Shown here in pieces: positions 8,401 to 17,332 of a DNA stretch of 64,000 bases; positions within the stretch are counted from its first letter, which is position 1; every line of letters starts with the position of its first letter. This stretch comes from Enterovirga rhinocerotis (GTDB lineage: Bacteria; Pseudomonadota; Alphaproteobacteria; Rhizobiales; Beijerinckiaceae): positions 806,001 to 870,000 of the forward strand of contig NZ_SNZR01000013.1 in NCBI RefSeq assembly GCF_004363955.1. Reading direction: 5' to 3'. The position numbers and the translations under genes were made by a program. Below the pieces are notes generated by a model. The model had not been told where the DNA came from. It did no database searches and saw only the letters and a list, made by a program, of their open reading frames with translations.

Positions 8401-10229
8401 AGCATCACCGCATGCGCGCCGGAGGTGACGCCGGGGAACTTGTAGCGCTTGGGCGTGCGGGTCTGAGAGAACTTGGTCTGCCGGGCCTCGTCGGGGCGCT
8501 TCTCGTCGCCGTCCCGGAGGTATTCGACGATGACGTCGCCCTTCGAGGAATCGGACTTCGTGAAGATGAAGCGCTGGGCGGTCGTGTCGGCGAGGATCTG
8601 CTGCCGGGTGATGACCTGCCGGCCGCCGGCCTCCTCGGCGCTCTCGTCGCGCATGAAGCTGTAGATCTGGCCCAGGCGCTGATGCTGGGCGCGCAGCGGG
8701 CCGAGGACGGTGTTCAAGGCGACGCCGAACGTCGTCACCTCGTCGAGGAAGCCGTTGAACTCGTCGAAGCCGGCGAGGTCCGCCCGGTTCGCATAGGCGA
8801 GGCACTTCTCGCCATCGACCCCGTCCGGCCGGTTGAGGCCGTAGGGCGAGCGGATCAGGTCCGCGAAGGCCCAGACGGCCTTCCGCGTCGGCTGCTCCAC
8901 CCACGTCGAGCCATTGAAGACGGGCACGATCCGCTCCGCCTCGACGCGGACCTCGCCCAAGGAGGAGATGCCCTTGATGCCGGAGACGCGGATGACGACC
9001 TCGGTCGTCCCCTCGCGCACGCGGACGTCCGGCAAGAGTGCGGAAAGCTCGTCCCAGTAGACGGTGTTCGACGCCTCGATGCCGATCATACTCGGGTCGG
9101 GCCAGGGATTGCACGAGCGGACCTGCCACTCCGCCATCTCCGGCAGGGTCTTCTCGCGTCCGAAGTGGCCGCCCTCGGGCAGGCACTGGTAGCCGATGTT
9201 TTCTGCGTCCGTGATGATGGGGCCAGTGGGGTTGCCCGTGACCGGATCGAGGCGCTGAAATTGGAAGGAGATGCCGAAATTGTTCGGCTTCGCCTCCCCC
9301 TTGTCGCCGCGGACCATGACGGTGCCGAAGCTCCAGGCGAGATAGAGCTTGTCGGCCTTCACCCCGTGCGGGGTTGCCCGATACCAGGGTGTCCAGTCCG
9401 GGTTCCCGTATGAGCGCGGCAGTTCCTGCCCGATGACGCTCTCGCTCGTCGCGATATCGCCGGGCACGATCTTCGAGGCCTGCTCGTAGAGGACCTCGAC
9501 CTCGGACGGGATGCCGAAGAGCGACGAGACGTTGAACGGCGACTGGACGCCGCCCGCCTTCGTCCAGAAGGTGCTCTCGCCGACCTTGACCGCGAGGACG
9601 TCCCACTTCCCAAGCCCGACCAGCAGGCGCTTCACGAGAACGGTTTGCTTGTTCCCGATGTATCGAATGAAGTCTCGCTGGGAGAGCGGAGGCGTCGACC
9701 AGCATCGCCCGTAGCCGAGCGGGCGGCGCGCGCCGCGCTTCGCCACGTTGCCGGACGGCGCGATGTCGTAGAACGAGTTGTCCGTCTTCTTCGCGGCGTT
9801 CGACTTCGCCGCTGCGGCCTGCAGCAGGGCCGCGCCGATGACCATGCCCGTCTGCACCGCGAACCCGATAAGGCCGCCACCGACCGCCGCCGCGGCCCAA
9901 GGCGCGAGGAGAAGCAGGGCCGCAGAGGCGATCATCAGCGCAACCGACAGGCCGCTGCTGCCGCCCAGAGCCGGCCGCACGAACACGACATGGTCGTCCG
10001 GACCGACGAGCGTCGTCGCGTAATCCGCCCGCATCCTCGCGGCCTGGTCGAGATCGGCCCGCGTGAGGGCGGCGAGGTTCACCTTCTTCCGGAAGACGAG
10101 CGCGACCGTGGCCCGGTCCTTCGGGGCATGCTGCTTGACGATGGTCGACAGCCGCCGACGGCGCCGGGGCAGCGCCTTCGCCTCACCGAGAGGCTTGTGC
10201 AGGTTGTCGACTTCGAGGACGAGGGTCAT
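5460..10229 (-). CDS. TipJ-like tail tip / host-specificity protein
   Basis: The 1,589-residue protein has the layout of lambda J-type central tip proteins. It starts with a basic N-terminal region, two hydrophobic segments near residues 95-140, and the tip hub region with IAPSGNVAKRGARRPLGYG. Beta-rich FN3-like modules follow, then a long helical C-terminal half with many short heptad segments and five 21-residue Ala-rich repeats (about 1371-1475). The tip protein closes the tail tube and contacts the receptor. I chose the ATG at 10229, which overlaps the NlpC/P60 stop by 4 bases. The longer upstream reading is antisense-like and overlaps that gene. Confidence 0.85.
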   Translation of the reverse strand: MTLVLEVDNLHKPLGEAKALPRRRRRLSTIVKQHAPKDRATVALVFRKKVNLAALTRADLDQAARMRADYATTLVGPDDHVVFVRPALGGSSGLSVALMIASAALLLLAPWAAAAVGGGLIGFAVQTGMVIGAALLQAAAAKSNAAKKTDNSFYDIAPSGNVAKRGARRPLGYGRCWSTPPLSQRDFIRYIGNKQTVLVKRLLVGLGKWDVLAVKVGESTFWTKAGGVQSPFNVSSLFGIPSEVEVLYEQASKIVPGDIATSESVIGQELPRSYGNPDWTPWYRATPHGVKADKLYLAWSFGTVMVRGDKGEAKPNNFGISFQFQRLDPVTGNPTGPIITDAENIGYQCLPEGGHFGREKTLPEMAEWQVRSCNPWPDPSMIGIEASNTVYWDELSALLPDVRVREGTTEVVIRVSGIKGISSLGEVRVEAERIVPVFNGSTWVEQPTRKAVWAFADLIRSPYGLNRPDGVDGEKCLAYANRADLAGFDEFNGFLDEVTTFGVALNTVLGPLRAQHQRLGQIYSFMRDESAEEAGGRQVITRQQILADTTAQRFIFTKSDSSKGDVIVEYLRDGDEKRPDEARQTKFSQTRTPKRYKFPGVTSGAHAVMLANWLSAIDKFRGAERTITTEWQGRLIYPATHILSDLWFVDAKAALPGRLVSGTTFEVEAPPPIAAGNTYVSLRGKEGNEWGILRAVYDGGTRLTLNATDVSNIQAATGVLLADVLTGELQEPNTLTIGPLVELQETYIARSTRPVSEDHIEIEMVIDNPKVWQILGEETVVPGPIDPEGPVEPLRPNLPSIRAWCERTETDIQMVWSVPQPFGAVAFDVQYAIDEVDMPATDWTEVQTALASASGSVVIRQSPLPVRVRGRAIGRTGVPGDWTYTTFSTVPPRVDGGSVDIVNVTLNQIDAYFRGLLEGTGPGSIGEALNVANSAQSRANSAFGNIEDLKLALSSNPADRTRSKLVARSLRDDLDLIQAAFADAQNRLNSFEGMMVQIGVVQSEGAYRIAGEAILDSRINSVAIDLDALNARVSLLASTIVDGDLNGILDTLNSLSVSLDAVAGEIALRATTAQLDEVDGRVTTLSTTLTGPEGTITSLASSVNTLTGQVSNAVLQLNALGSIVASASTAAVKFDGDARDLTLDALLARVAELEGGVNERLGTATLTLGARIGEMGEVIAESGRTILAVQGDAAARFSSFEQVMSNGFVATASAQRALETAAGAAAGRIGVLENVTTNAQNPSSVVSRLSTIEGTIGTGTGSGSITGRITTLEEVTTDPNTGLVRQLSDLQTAVSGTGPTSISARLTTLAEVVGKAAGPDGPASGLVSRVGNLELTLNGNGTPQNPSLSSRVSSVEIAAAGAAGNAAAAITAANNAASAAATADGKAVNAATAASNAASAASTADGKAVAAQTAASNAASAASTADGKAVAAQTAASNAASAASTADGKAVAAQTAASNAATAASTADGKAVAAQTKANAADTKAEAAQNAVTAVAGTVTEIEAKANDMTASGKLAFVAVSAPSGATAAWALSVKASNARAGFTVLAMSNGTSQVIVDAGQVVSAALASDGVNRRVVLDLNNGSLSFWR
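5803..6117 (-). repeat. Five tandem 63-bp repeats in the tip gene
   Basis: Five units of 63 bp each encode a 21-residue Ala-rich helix (core ASTADGKAVAAQTAA). The peptide is well conserved between units but the DNA differs at many third positions. This suggests an old array held by protein selection, not a recent slippage product. The segment probably forms a trimeric coiled stalk. Confidence 0.8.
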
Positions 10230-10699
10230 GCGTCGGGCCGATAGAAGCGCGGGCGCCAGAGGCGGACGTGTCGAAGGGAGGCGAGGTCGTCGCAGACCAC
10301 GCCGTGCCAGGTGTCGGTGTGCAGGACGCCCCGGCGATCGGCGAGAAAGGTGCCGACATGATCGTGAGGCCCGCCGGCGAAGCGGCTCATCATGACGACG
10401 TCGCCGTCCTGCGGGGTCGGATGCTCGTGCCAGCCGAGGACCTCGACGCCCTGCTGAAGCGCAGCAGCCCGGTCCTCGGGCAGGGGCTCGTTCCCGCCCG
10501 GCAGGATGCGGCCGAAGAGGTCGCGCTGGACGTCCACGACAAGCTGCCAGCAATTGGCCCGCTGCGCGTCATAGGGCCGGCCGAGGAGGCCCTCGACATA
10601 GGCCGAGCGGTCAAGGGCGATCCTCGAGCGCCAGAACGAGATCGTCCCGGCATCAAGATCGAGCTCGACTCGGCCGCTCCCGCTTCGGATCGTGACCAT
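10226..10699 (-). CDS. NlpC/P60 family tail assembly peptidase
   Basis: The 157-residue protein has an NlpC/P60 fold with the catalytic Cys in RANCWQLV (about residue 49) and His in PHDHVGTF (about residue 113). These enzymes cleave gamma-D-Glu-diaminopimelate bonds. Lambda K and its relatives sit next to J and act in tail tip assembly or local wall opening during DNA entry. It overlaps the tip gene by 4 bases. Its first 30 residues contain VELDLDAGTISFWR, which resembles the very end of the tip protein, VVLDLNNGSLSFWR. The ATG at 10699 is kept, although the domain proper begins near residue 30. Confidence 0.8.
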   Translation of the reverse strand: MVTIRSGSGRVELDLDAGTISFWRSRIALDRSAYVEGLLGRPYDAQRANCWQLVVDVQRDLFGRILPGGNEPLPEDRAAALQQGVEVLGWHEHPTPQDGDVVMMSRFAGGPHDHVGTFLADRRGVLHTDTWHGVVCDDLASLRHVRLWRPRFYRPDA

Positions 10700-10738
10700 A
10701 GCGTCCTCCGATGGTGACTGGCGGGAGAACGACTGCGC

Positions 10739-11287
10739 TCAGCCGCGGCGGCATTCGCGCCCGGCGTCGCGCACCGATCCAGGGCCGCGCGCCGAAAGCA
10801 GCGACTGCACCTTGGCCTCGAGGAGCGACAACCGAACCCCCGGAGATGCTGACGCGTCCGCGCTCGCGGCTATGCGAGCCTCGATGGTCGAGATGCGCCC
10901 CTCCAGCGCCGCCACCGCATCGCGGATGCCCGAGGTGTCTCCATCGGCCGAGACCTCGGCGAGGAGGGACACCTTGGCCTCCATGTCCTGGATGCTGGCG
11001 AAAGCGGCCTCGAGATCGGCACTGATCTGCCGCTCGGCTTCGCCCGCTGCCGCCAGTATCCCGACGCCCTTTTTCCAGAACGCGGATTCGTCGACGCGTA
11101 CCTCGAAGATGGCTTTCATCTCCCCGCGATTCCGAGATGCCTCCAGAGCATCCAGCCGCTTCTCGATGCGGTCGAGCCTTTGATCGATCAGGGCGAAGAC
11201 CGAAGGCCCTTCCGCTTGGCCGGATTTGCCCGGCCAAAGGTCGCCTAAGGGCGTGATGCGCCCTCCGTCAGGCGTATCGCTGCTCAT
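10739..11287 (-). CDS. Coiled-coil late protein, function unknown
   Basis: The 182-residue product is highly charged and helical, with repeated segments LDRIEKRLDALEASRNRGEM and VAALEGRISTIEARIAASAD. The heptad style is like that of the tip protein's C-terminal half. It lies between DUF1833 and NlpC/P60 genes, a position where siphoviruses carry small tip-assembly proteins. No membrane segment or catalytic motif is visible. It may brace the tail tip; this is inference. Confidence 0.55.
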   Translation of the reverse strand: MSSDTPDGGRITPLGDLWPGKSGQAEGPSVFALIDQRLDRIEKRLDALEASRNRGEMKAIFEVRVDESAFWKKGVGILAAAGEAERQISADLEAAFASIQDMEAKVSLLAEVSADGDTSGIRDAVAALEGRISTIEARIAASADASASPGVRLSLLEAKVQSLLSARGPGSVRDAGRECRRG

Positions 11288-11296
11288 GGCGCGCTC

Positions 11297-11839
11297 CTAC
11301 GTGTAGAGGGTCGGGAAGTTGTCGCGGTCGAAGAAGGCATTCGGCCCCGTCGGGACGTTTAGATTGCTGCCGTCGACGTATTCGAGCTTGCCCTCGGCGG
11401 ACGCGCCGTCGAGGCTGGCCTCCTCGAACTCGAGGCCGGGGATCACGGAATTCGGCTTGCCGAGGGCGGCGAGGCCGGCGGAGCCGATCACGTATTCCCG
11501 CACGGTCGCTCGGATCGGCTCGTCGTAGTCGAGCGCGGATTTCAGCTGCGCGTAGATCTGGCTGGACGCACCATCGATCCGCAGGCGCCCCTCGGTTGGG
11601 CCGTCCTTCTCGGCGCCAGGCCGGATGAACGAGAAGAAGCACAGGGCGTGGTCGACGATGCTGTTGTCCTCGAGGCGGAGCGAGACGACGCTCTCGACCT
11701 CCTGCGGCTCGCCGATCACCATCGCGAGGCGGACGGGAACGGTGAAGCCGACATGGCTCAACTCGATCGTCTGGACGACGGTCTTGTCGAACCCGCCGGA
11801 GGAGTTCGCCTCCCGCATCGCGGCATCGTAGATGCTCAA
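11297..11839 (-). CDS. DUF1833-type minor tail protein
   Basis: The 180-residue product starts MSIYDAAMREANSSGG, then has a beta-rich body with VETIELSHVGF-like and ATVREYVIGSAG segments. This matches DUF1833 proteins, which stand between the tape measure and tip genes in many alphaproteobacterial phages. It overlaps the upstream 375-residue gene by 4 bases. It is probably a distal tail hub component comparable in place to lambda L or M. Confidence 0.7.
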   Translation of the reverse strand: MSIYDAAMREANSSGGFDKTVVQTIELSHVGFTVPVRLAMVIGEPQEVESVVSLRLEDNSIVDHALCFFSFIRPGAEKDGPTEGRLRIDGASSQIYAQLKSALDYDEPIRATVREYVIGSAGLAALGKPNSVIPGLEFEEASLDGASAEGKLEYVDGSNLNVPTGPNAFFDRDNFPTLYT

Positions 11840-12963
11840 GACACGGCTCCGACGGCCCGGAGATAGTCGCCGACCTGCCGGTACATGCCGGCAGCCTGCT
11901 CAGGCGTCACGGACGTCCCGATCATGACCGCCGCGATCTGACGGGCGGAGAAGGCGTTCATCGATCGCAGGATCGACATGTTCCCGCTGCCGAACGCCGT
12001 CGGGGCCTCGGTCTGCGTCGCGAGCAATTCGCCGTTCCGGTAGATGTTCACCGCGTTGCCGTTGCGGGAGAAGCCGAAGAGGCCCTGGCCAACGGTGTTC
12101 GGCGTGTCGAACTGCGTCGACGAGTTGGCCCGCACGCGGAAGATCGTCCCGTTCGAGATCTGAAGGCTCGAGAGCGTGCTGCCGATCGTCCCGAACTCGC
12201 GGCCGGTATCGGCGCCGGTCGTCAGGGACCAGACGAAGACCGACATGTTGTCGGGCGTGACGCCGGGTACGCTGGCGAGCGTGCCGCCGAGATCGAGGTG
12301 GCCCGAGACGCCGTCACCCTTGAAGCCGCGATTGATGCTGAAGGCGGGCACCGTGTCGCCGCCGAGCGCCGCGGTATAGGTGCCAGGCGCCTTCATGTTC
12401 GTCCGGCCGATCGACGAGAAGCGGTTGGCGAAGAGGTAGGCGATGCGGAGGCTGTCCCACACGCCGTCCTGCTTCATCCCGGCGATGAAGGCGTTGGCCC
12501 GGACCCGCCTCTCGTCGTCCCAGTTCTGCTCGCCGGTCGTCGCGAACAGCGCGCGCGCCTCGTCCTCGTATCCCCGCCAGTTCCAGACCTTCACGACCAA
12601 GCTGATGATGGCCGTGTTCCACGTCATGTAGCTCAAAGGGGCAAAGCCATTCTCGCCGATCGAGAACTGGCACTTCCTCGGCACGATCAGGCCATTCGGG
12701 AGAACGACGGGCGCCGTGAAGGGCGTGACGCCCATGTTGAGACCGAACTCGACGAAGTTGTCGAAGATCGGGAGCTTGTCCAGCGAGAGATGAAGATCGA
12801 TGCTGAGAGGGGTCGGAGGGCGGCCGATGTACTTCCGCCGCATCCGCTCGTTCCCGCCCTCGAAGGGCGAGACCACAGCAGCTGGGTAAAGCCCCGGCGA
12901 TCCACTACCCTGAACGCTGCCTCGGAGCGGAGGCAGAGACGCGGGCCAAACCGGGAGCGCCAT
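11836..12963 (-). CDS. Distal tail protein with LamG-like C-terminus
   Basis: The 375-residue product appears composite. Residues 1-135 begin MALPVWPASLPPLRGSV and include PFEGGNERMRRKYIGRP, a start typical of short phage tail proteins in this position. From about residue 200 a concanavalin/LamG-like beta sandwich follows (FSINRGFKGDGVSGHLDLG), ending with a helix around TPEQAAGMYRQVGDYL. LamG-like additions on tail proteins are thought to bind surface sugars. The ATG is 2 bases downstream of the tape-measure stop. Confidence 0.6.
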   Translation of the reverse strand: MALPVWPASLPPLRGSVQGSGSPGLYPAAVVSPFEGGNERMRRKYIGRPPTPLSIDLHLSLDKLPIFDNFVEFGLNMGVTPFTAPVVLPNGLIVPRKCQFSIGENGFAPLSYMTWNTAIISLVVKVWNWRGYEDEARALFATTGEQNWDDERRVRANAFIAGMKQDGVWDSLRIAYLFANRFSSIGRTNMKAPGTYTAALGGDTVPAFSINRGFKGDGVSGHLDLGGTLASVPGVTPDNMSVFVWSLTTGADTGREFGTIGSTLSSLQISNGTIFRVRANSSTQFDTPNTVGQGLFGFSRNGNAVNIYRNGELLATQTEAPTAFGSGNMSILRSMNAFSARQIAAVMIGTSVTPEQAAGMYRQVGDYLRAVGAVS

Positions 12964-12964
12964 C

Positions 12965-15900
12965 TCAGCCCCGGTTCATCGCGGCTTGGTTCGTCAGGAA
13001 GACGTCCTTCGCCTCCCCGCGATTCCGGCCCGCTTTCGAGGCCATGCGCCGCTCGGCGGCCCGCACGAAGGTCTCGAGCTGGATCTGTCCGTCCGGCCCG
13101 CGCGTCTCACGCTGCTCGACCTGCGCCCCAGCGTAGTTGTGAACGGTATTGGAGACCTGGATGGGCGCGCCGCCGCCCGCATTGCTCGGCATGACTGGAG
13201 CCGCATACGTCGTTGCCGGCCAGACCTCCCCGCCAACCGCGTACCCGGCCACGCCGCGACGCATGGCGTCGACGACTTGGGGCCCGCCCGCGCGAGCGAC
13301 GTCGTGCTGCGACCAGACGACCTCGCCAGCGTGGACGATGCCGCGCGGCTCGTACATGCCGCCGGGGCCGGTATAGCCGCCGCCCGAAAAGCCGGTCGAG
13401 GGTCCGGCCGCGCTCGCACCGCTCGCTCCGAAGAGGCTGAACGCGCCCTTCCCGACGGAGCCGAGCACATCGACGAGGCCCGTCAGCGCCCCGCCGAGGG
13501 CCGGTGTCTTCGTCGCGACCGTGTCCTTGAAGACGTCGATGGCACCGCCGGCCGCATTGGTCGCCGTCTCGATCGGCTGCGTGATCTGGTGCTCAAGGCC
13601 ATTCCTCATGACCTGCGCCCTGCGCTCCAAGCCTTCGCGAAGGAAGCCGAGCCCACCGGCTCCAGTCGCGCTCGTCGAGTAGTCGTCGCTCAGCCGCCCT
13701 CCGACCTTCGAACCAGCCTCAGGGAACCTCCATTGCTCCTCCCAGTAGGAAATTGGCCGGTTGAGAGCCGGCATATTCACCCGGCGCTGAAGCTCTGCCG
13801 AGCTCGGCGGTATCAGATCGCGGCTCAGCGAAGGCGGCTGAAGCTGGACCGGTTCACCACGCTGGAAGGGCGAAAGCGGCGAGCTCGTGACACTCGCGAC
13901 CGGATATGGGGTGATTGGCGTCTGTTCCCTGTACGGGAGGATCACACCCGGGTCCGACGTGATCGGCGAACCGGAGCCGCTGCGGGTGAAGCTCAAGACG
14001 CGGCCGCCCGACGAAACGATCGTCCCGGCCGCCGACATGGGCGCCTGGACGGTTGCTCCGCCACCGATACCCGCCATGCCCGCGGCCCCTCGCCCTCCCA
14101 GCCCTGGGATGAGCCCGCCGATGCCTGCACCGCCGATGTTCACGACACCGGCGGTGACGGACATCGTACCCGTGGCCGTCTGGCCGATGCCAAGTACCTT
14201 GGAGGCGACGTCTCCTAGCGAGCCGGTCTGACCATTCGCACCCATGAGCGCCGGCAAGCCGGTGCCCTGGAGCAACCCGCTGAGCCATCCACCGTTGCCG
14301 GTCCCGTCTCGGCCCATCAGGCCCTCGATCAGCGGCTTGCTGATCATCCGCTCGAACATCTGATCCTGCATCCGGCCGAGGCCGTTTATAAGCCCGTCGA
14401 TAGGGCTCTTGCCCTGCCGCAGGTCGCTGAACATGCCGGTGAGGAGGCCGCGGGAGCCGGACCGCATCTCGTCCATGCCGGCGATCGCGTTCTGCTGCGA
14501 TAGCGCCAGCTCGTCCGTCGCGGCCTTGGCGCGACCCATCTGAGCCGCGAGGGCCTCCCAGCCGGCGCCGTATCGGTCGGTCACGGACTGACCGTAGCGA
14601 GTTGCCTCATTCAGCATATCGAGCCGGGCGCGCATCGTCTCCACCGCCTCAGGCGCCTGCCCGAAGCTGTCGCGCTGGAATTCGAAGCCGCGTCGCATCT
14701 CCTCGAGGCGCATGTTGAAGTCGCGCTGCGGCACGAACGAGTTCTCGATGCTTGCCTCGCGGCGGCGGTTGGCAAACCGCTCCCGAATGTCGGCGATGGT
14801 CTTCGCCGAAGCGCCACGGTTGCGCAGCAGTTCTTCCGTCTCTTCGTTGGCAATAGCCTGCATCGTCCGCTGCATCGGCAACAGACCTGCGGTCTTGAGA
14901 GAGTACTGCGACTGCCGGAGGGCATCGGCGGCGGCCTTCTCGTAGCGCGCCAGTGCCTCGGTCGTGGCCAAGATCGCGTCGGTTTCGGCGCGATAGGCCT
15001 TCGTGATGTCGCCCTTTGCCTCGAGCCGCTTCTGGTCCGCAGCAATCGCGGCTTCCTCACCGGCCGTCAGCGCCCGGATCGAGCGCAGATTGATCTCGTG
15101 CTGCTCGGACGCCCGCTGGTCGGCCGAGATACTCGTCTCCTTTGCCTTCCCAGCCCTCTCGATGATCTCGCGGTACTTGTCCGCGGAAATGCCCGCCTTC
15201 TCAAGATTCTTGATGACGTCAGGGTCGTTACGGGACGCAAACAGCTTGTCGAAAGAAATTCCGAGCTCGCGCAACTTGCCAATGTCAGGGTCAATACCCT
15301 CGGCAATACCCTGGATGTCGCGCGACGCTGCGGCAGCATCCTCCTCCCGCTTACGCCGGTCCGCATCGCGCTGCTGCATAGCCGCGACTGTCGCGTTCAT
15401 GGCTTGCTGGGCGCCGATCTGGCCCATCCGTTGGGGGTCAGCTCGGTCGGTGATGCTCACCTCGGGTGGCCGAACGCCCTTGTTCAAAGTTTCGATGAGC
15501 GCATCGAGCCCCTTCTTTGCAGTGTCCCAAAGCAGTGGCAGGCCGGACAGTATCTCGCGGTGATTGGCGAGGCGCTTCGAAAACGCGTCCATAAGGGCGG
15601 TGGACGCCGTCAATCGGTTGCCGGACAGAGCCTGAGTCCGAATGAACGTCGCCGTGCCCGCATCGACCCGACCGAGGCGCTCTTCCAGCATCTCAAGGCC
15701 ACGAACGGGATCGGCAATAGCCTGAGCCCATTCCTTGCTGCCTTCTACCGCGTCCTGACCTGTCGTGATTGAGTAATCGCGGGCCGACTGCATCACCCGG
15801 TCCATCAGGCCCGAATCGCGGATCCCAGAGCGGGCGACCACCCCGGCGAGATCGCGGGCGCCCCCGTATGTCAGATTCCCCGGGCCGGCGTTCCTCTCGG

Positions 15901-17332
15901 CAAGTTCATTCAGGCCCTGCAGCGTCAGTCCCGAACCGTAGCCGCGACCGGTCAGCGAGATCCTGAGTTGCTGCTGAGCAGCCTCAAGCCGATAGACGCT
16001 GTAAGCCGCCGCCCCCGCCAGCGCGACGAGCCCGCCGAACGCGACGCGCGCGGGCGTGACCATGCCCAGCAGGTCATCCTTCAGCGCCTTCAAGCCGCCA
16101 CGGACGCCGCCCTCGTGATCGCCGAGGATCTGGGCGATCTGTGGGCCCTGCTGTGCGGCGACCATGAACGGCGATTGCCCCATGATGAGGCCGCCGATCA
16201 CGTCATTGGCTTGATAGGCAAGGTTCGTCCGCTGGTGAGCCCGGAACCCGCCCTTGCCGGCGCCGAAGTCCTGGTTGACCCGGCGGAGGACATCGGCCTC
16301 GTGCTCCACGATCGCGAGGTACTGCGCCTCGCTGATCCGCCGCTGGTCGACCAGTCGCTTCGCGTCGGCGAGGGCTTGATTATGGCGCTCCTGAGCCGCC
16401 CCGAGCGGATCGGCGCGCTGCAGAAGCTCGTTCCGGGTCCGACCGAGGCGGTCGAACTCGACCTGCTGCTCGCGGAGCGCCTCGGTGACGCGATCGGCCT
16501 CGGCGCGAAGGGCGCGCTGCTCCTCGACAGCCCTATCGGCGAGAGCGGAGAAGGATGCGCCTCGGCTTGTGGCGGCCGGGCCGCCGATGCCGAAGCGCTC
16601 GTTCAGCGAGCGACCGAACTCGCCGCGCTCCTGCTGGTATCGAGCCGTGTCGATTGCCGCCCGCCGCTCCTGCTCTTCCTGGCGCCTCTGGGCGATCTGA
16701 CGCTCGCGCAGGACCATGGCCCGATCGATGGCCGCCTGTTCGGCCTGCTCTTGCCGAGCCCGCTCCTCAAGAGCCGAGAACGATGCGCCCTGAGACGTAG
16801 CCGCCGGGCGCTCAGCGCCCACGCGCTCGCGGAAAGAGCGCCCGAACTCCGCGGAGTTCTGAGCGTGGCGCGCGGCCTCGATCCGCTCCCGATACTCCTG
16901 CCATGCCCTGGAACTGTCGGCGATGCGCCGCTGGGTCGTCTGGAGCGCCCGGTCGATCGCAGCGGACTCCGCCGCCACACGGGCCATCTCGGCGCGGACC
17001 TCGGGCAGCTTCTTGCGCGCCAGTTCGAAGTTGCGGCCGAACTGCTGAACGCCGATCCCTTGCCCCAGCGCCTGGTCGAGCGCCTTCACATCGCGCTCGA
17101 ACTGCTTGAGCTCGCGGTAGCCGGGGACGGTGCGCTTCAGGAAGCTGTCGTAGGCGCGTTCCGTCGAGATGACGGACTTCTCATTGCGGTCGAGAGCTTG
17201 GCCCGCGGACGAGGCGGCACGCGCCATCTCCTCGAAGCCGCCCTGCATAGCGCGCAGTTTCGCCGCGGCCTCGGATGCGCCCGGCACATCCGCGCGCATC
17301 TCCAGGCGCCTGATGACGTCTAGATTGGGCAT
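12965..17332 (-). CDS. Tail length tape measure protein
   Basis: The 1,455-residue protein is long, helical and rich in Ala, Arg, Gln and Glu. It carries the signature DVIGGLIMGQSPFMVAAQQG near residues 365-385, typical of lambda-H-like tape measures. A hydrophobic stretch follows (FGGLVALAGAAAYSVYRL, about 425-450), and Gly-rich segments lie near the C-terminus. It starts one base after the stop of the tail chaperone extension, the classic place. At about 0.15 nm per residue it predicts a tail of roughly 0.2 micrometres. Residues 124-197 and 199-271 are a tandem duplication with shared AATS-GASFSAL cores. Confidence 0.9.
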   Translation of the reverse strand: MPNLDVIRRLEMRADVPGASEAAAKLRAMQGGFEEMARAASSAGQALDRNEKSVISTERAYDSFLKRTVPGYRELKQFERDVKALDQALGQGIGVQQFGRNFELARKKLPEVRAEMARVAAESAAIDRALQTTQRRIADSSRAWQEYRERIEAARHAQNSAEFGRSFRERVGAERPAATSQGASFSALEERARQEQAEQAAIDRAMVLRERQIAQRRQEEQERRAAIDTARYQQERGEFGRSLNERFGIGGPAATSRGASFSALADRAVEEQRALRAEADRVTEALREQQVEFDRLGRTRNELLQRADPLGAAQERHNQALADAKRLVDQRRISEAQYLAIVEHEADVLRRVNQDFGAGKGGFRAHQRTNLAYQANDVIGGLIMGQSPFMVAAQQGPQIAQILGDHEGGVRGGLKALKDDLLGMVTPARVAFGGLVALAGAAAYSVYRLEAAQQQLRISLTGRGYGSGLTLQGLNELAERNAGPGNLTYGGARDLAGVVARSGIRDSGLMDRVMQSARDYSITTGQDAVEGSKEWAQAIADPVRGLEMLEERLGRVDAGTATFIRTQALSGNRLTASTALMDAFSKRLANHREILSGLPLLWDTAKKGLDALIETLNKGVRPPEVSITDRADPQRMGQIGAQQAMNATVAAMQQRDADRRKREEDAAAASRDIQGIAEGIDPDIGKLRELGISFDKLFASRNDPDVIKNLEKAGISADKYREIIERAGKAKETSISADQRASEQHEINLRSIRALTAGEEAAIAADQKRLEAKGDITKAYRAETDAILATTEALARYEKAAADALRQSQYSLKTAGLLPMQRTMQAIANEETEELLRNRGASAKTIADIRERFANRRREASIENSFVPQRDFNMRLEEMRRGFEFQRDSFGQAPEAVETMRARLDMLNEATRYGQSVTDRYGAGWEALAAQMGRAKAATDELALSQQNAIAGMDEMRSGSRGLLTGMFSDLRQGKSPIDGLINGLGRMQDQMFERMISKPLIEGLMGRDGTGNGGWLSGLLQGTGLPALMGANGQTGSLGDVASKVLGIGQTATGTMSVTAGVVNIGGAGIGGLIPGLGGRGAAGMAGIGGGATVQAPMSAAGTIVSSGGRVLSFTRSGSGSPITSDPGVILPYREQTPITPYPVASVTSSPLSPFQRGEPVQLQPPSLSRDLIPPSSAELQRRVNMPALNRPISYWEEQWRFPEAGSKVGGRLSDDYSTSATGAGGLGFLREGLERRAQVMRNGLEHQITQPIETATNAAGGAIDVFKDTVATKTPALGGALTGLVDVLGSVGKGAFSLFGASGASAAGPSTGFSGGGYTGPGGMYEPRGIVHAGEVVWSQHDVARAGGPQVVDAMRRGVAGYAVGGEVWPATTYAAPVMPSNAGGGAPIQVSNTVHNYAGAQVEQRETRGPDGQIQLETFVRAAERRMASKAGRNRGEAKDVFLTNQAAMNRG

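Noticed and set aside
10230-10553. Upstream extension of the tip protein by 108 residues
   Set aside because: It overlaps the NlpC/P60 gene, is Arg/Pro-rich and lacks a start site; the ATG at 10229 overlaps the neighbour's stop as usual.
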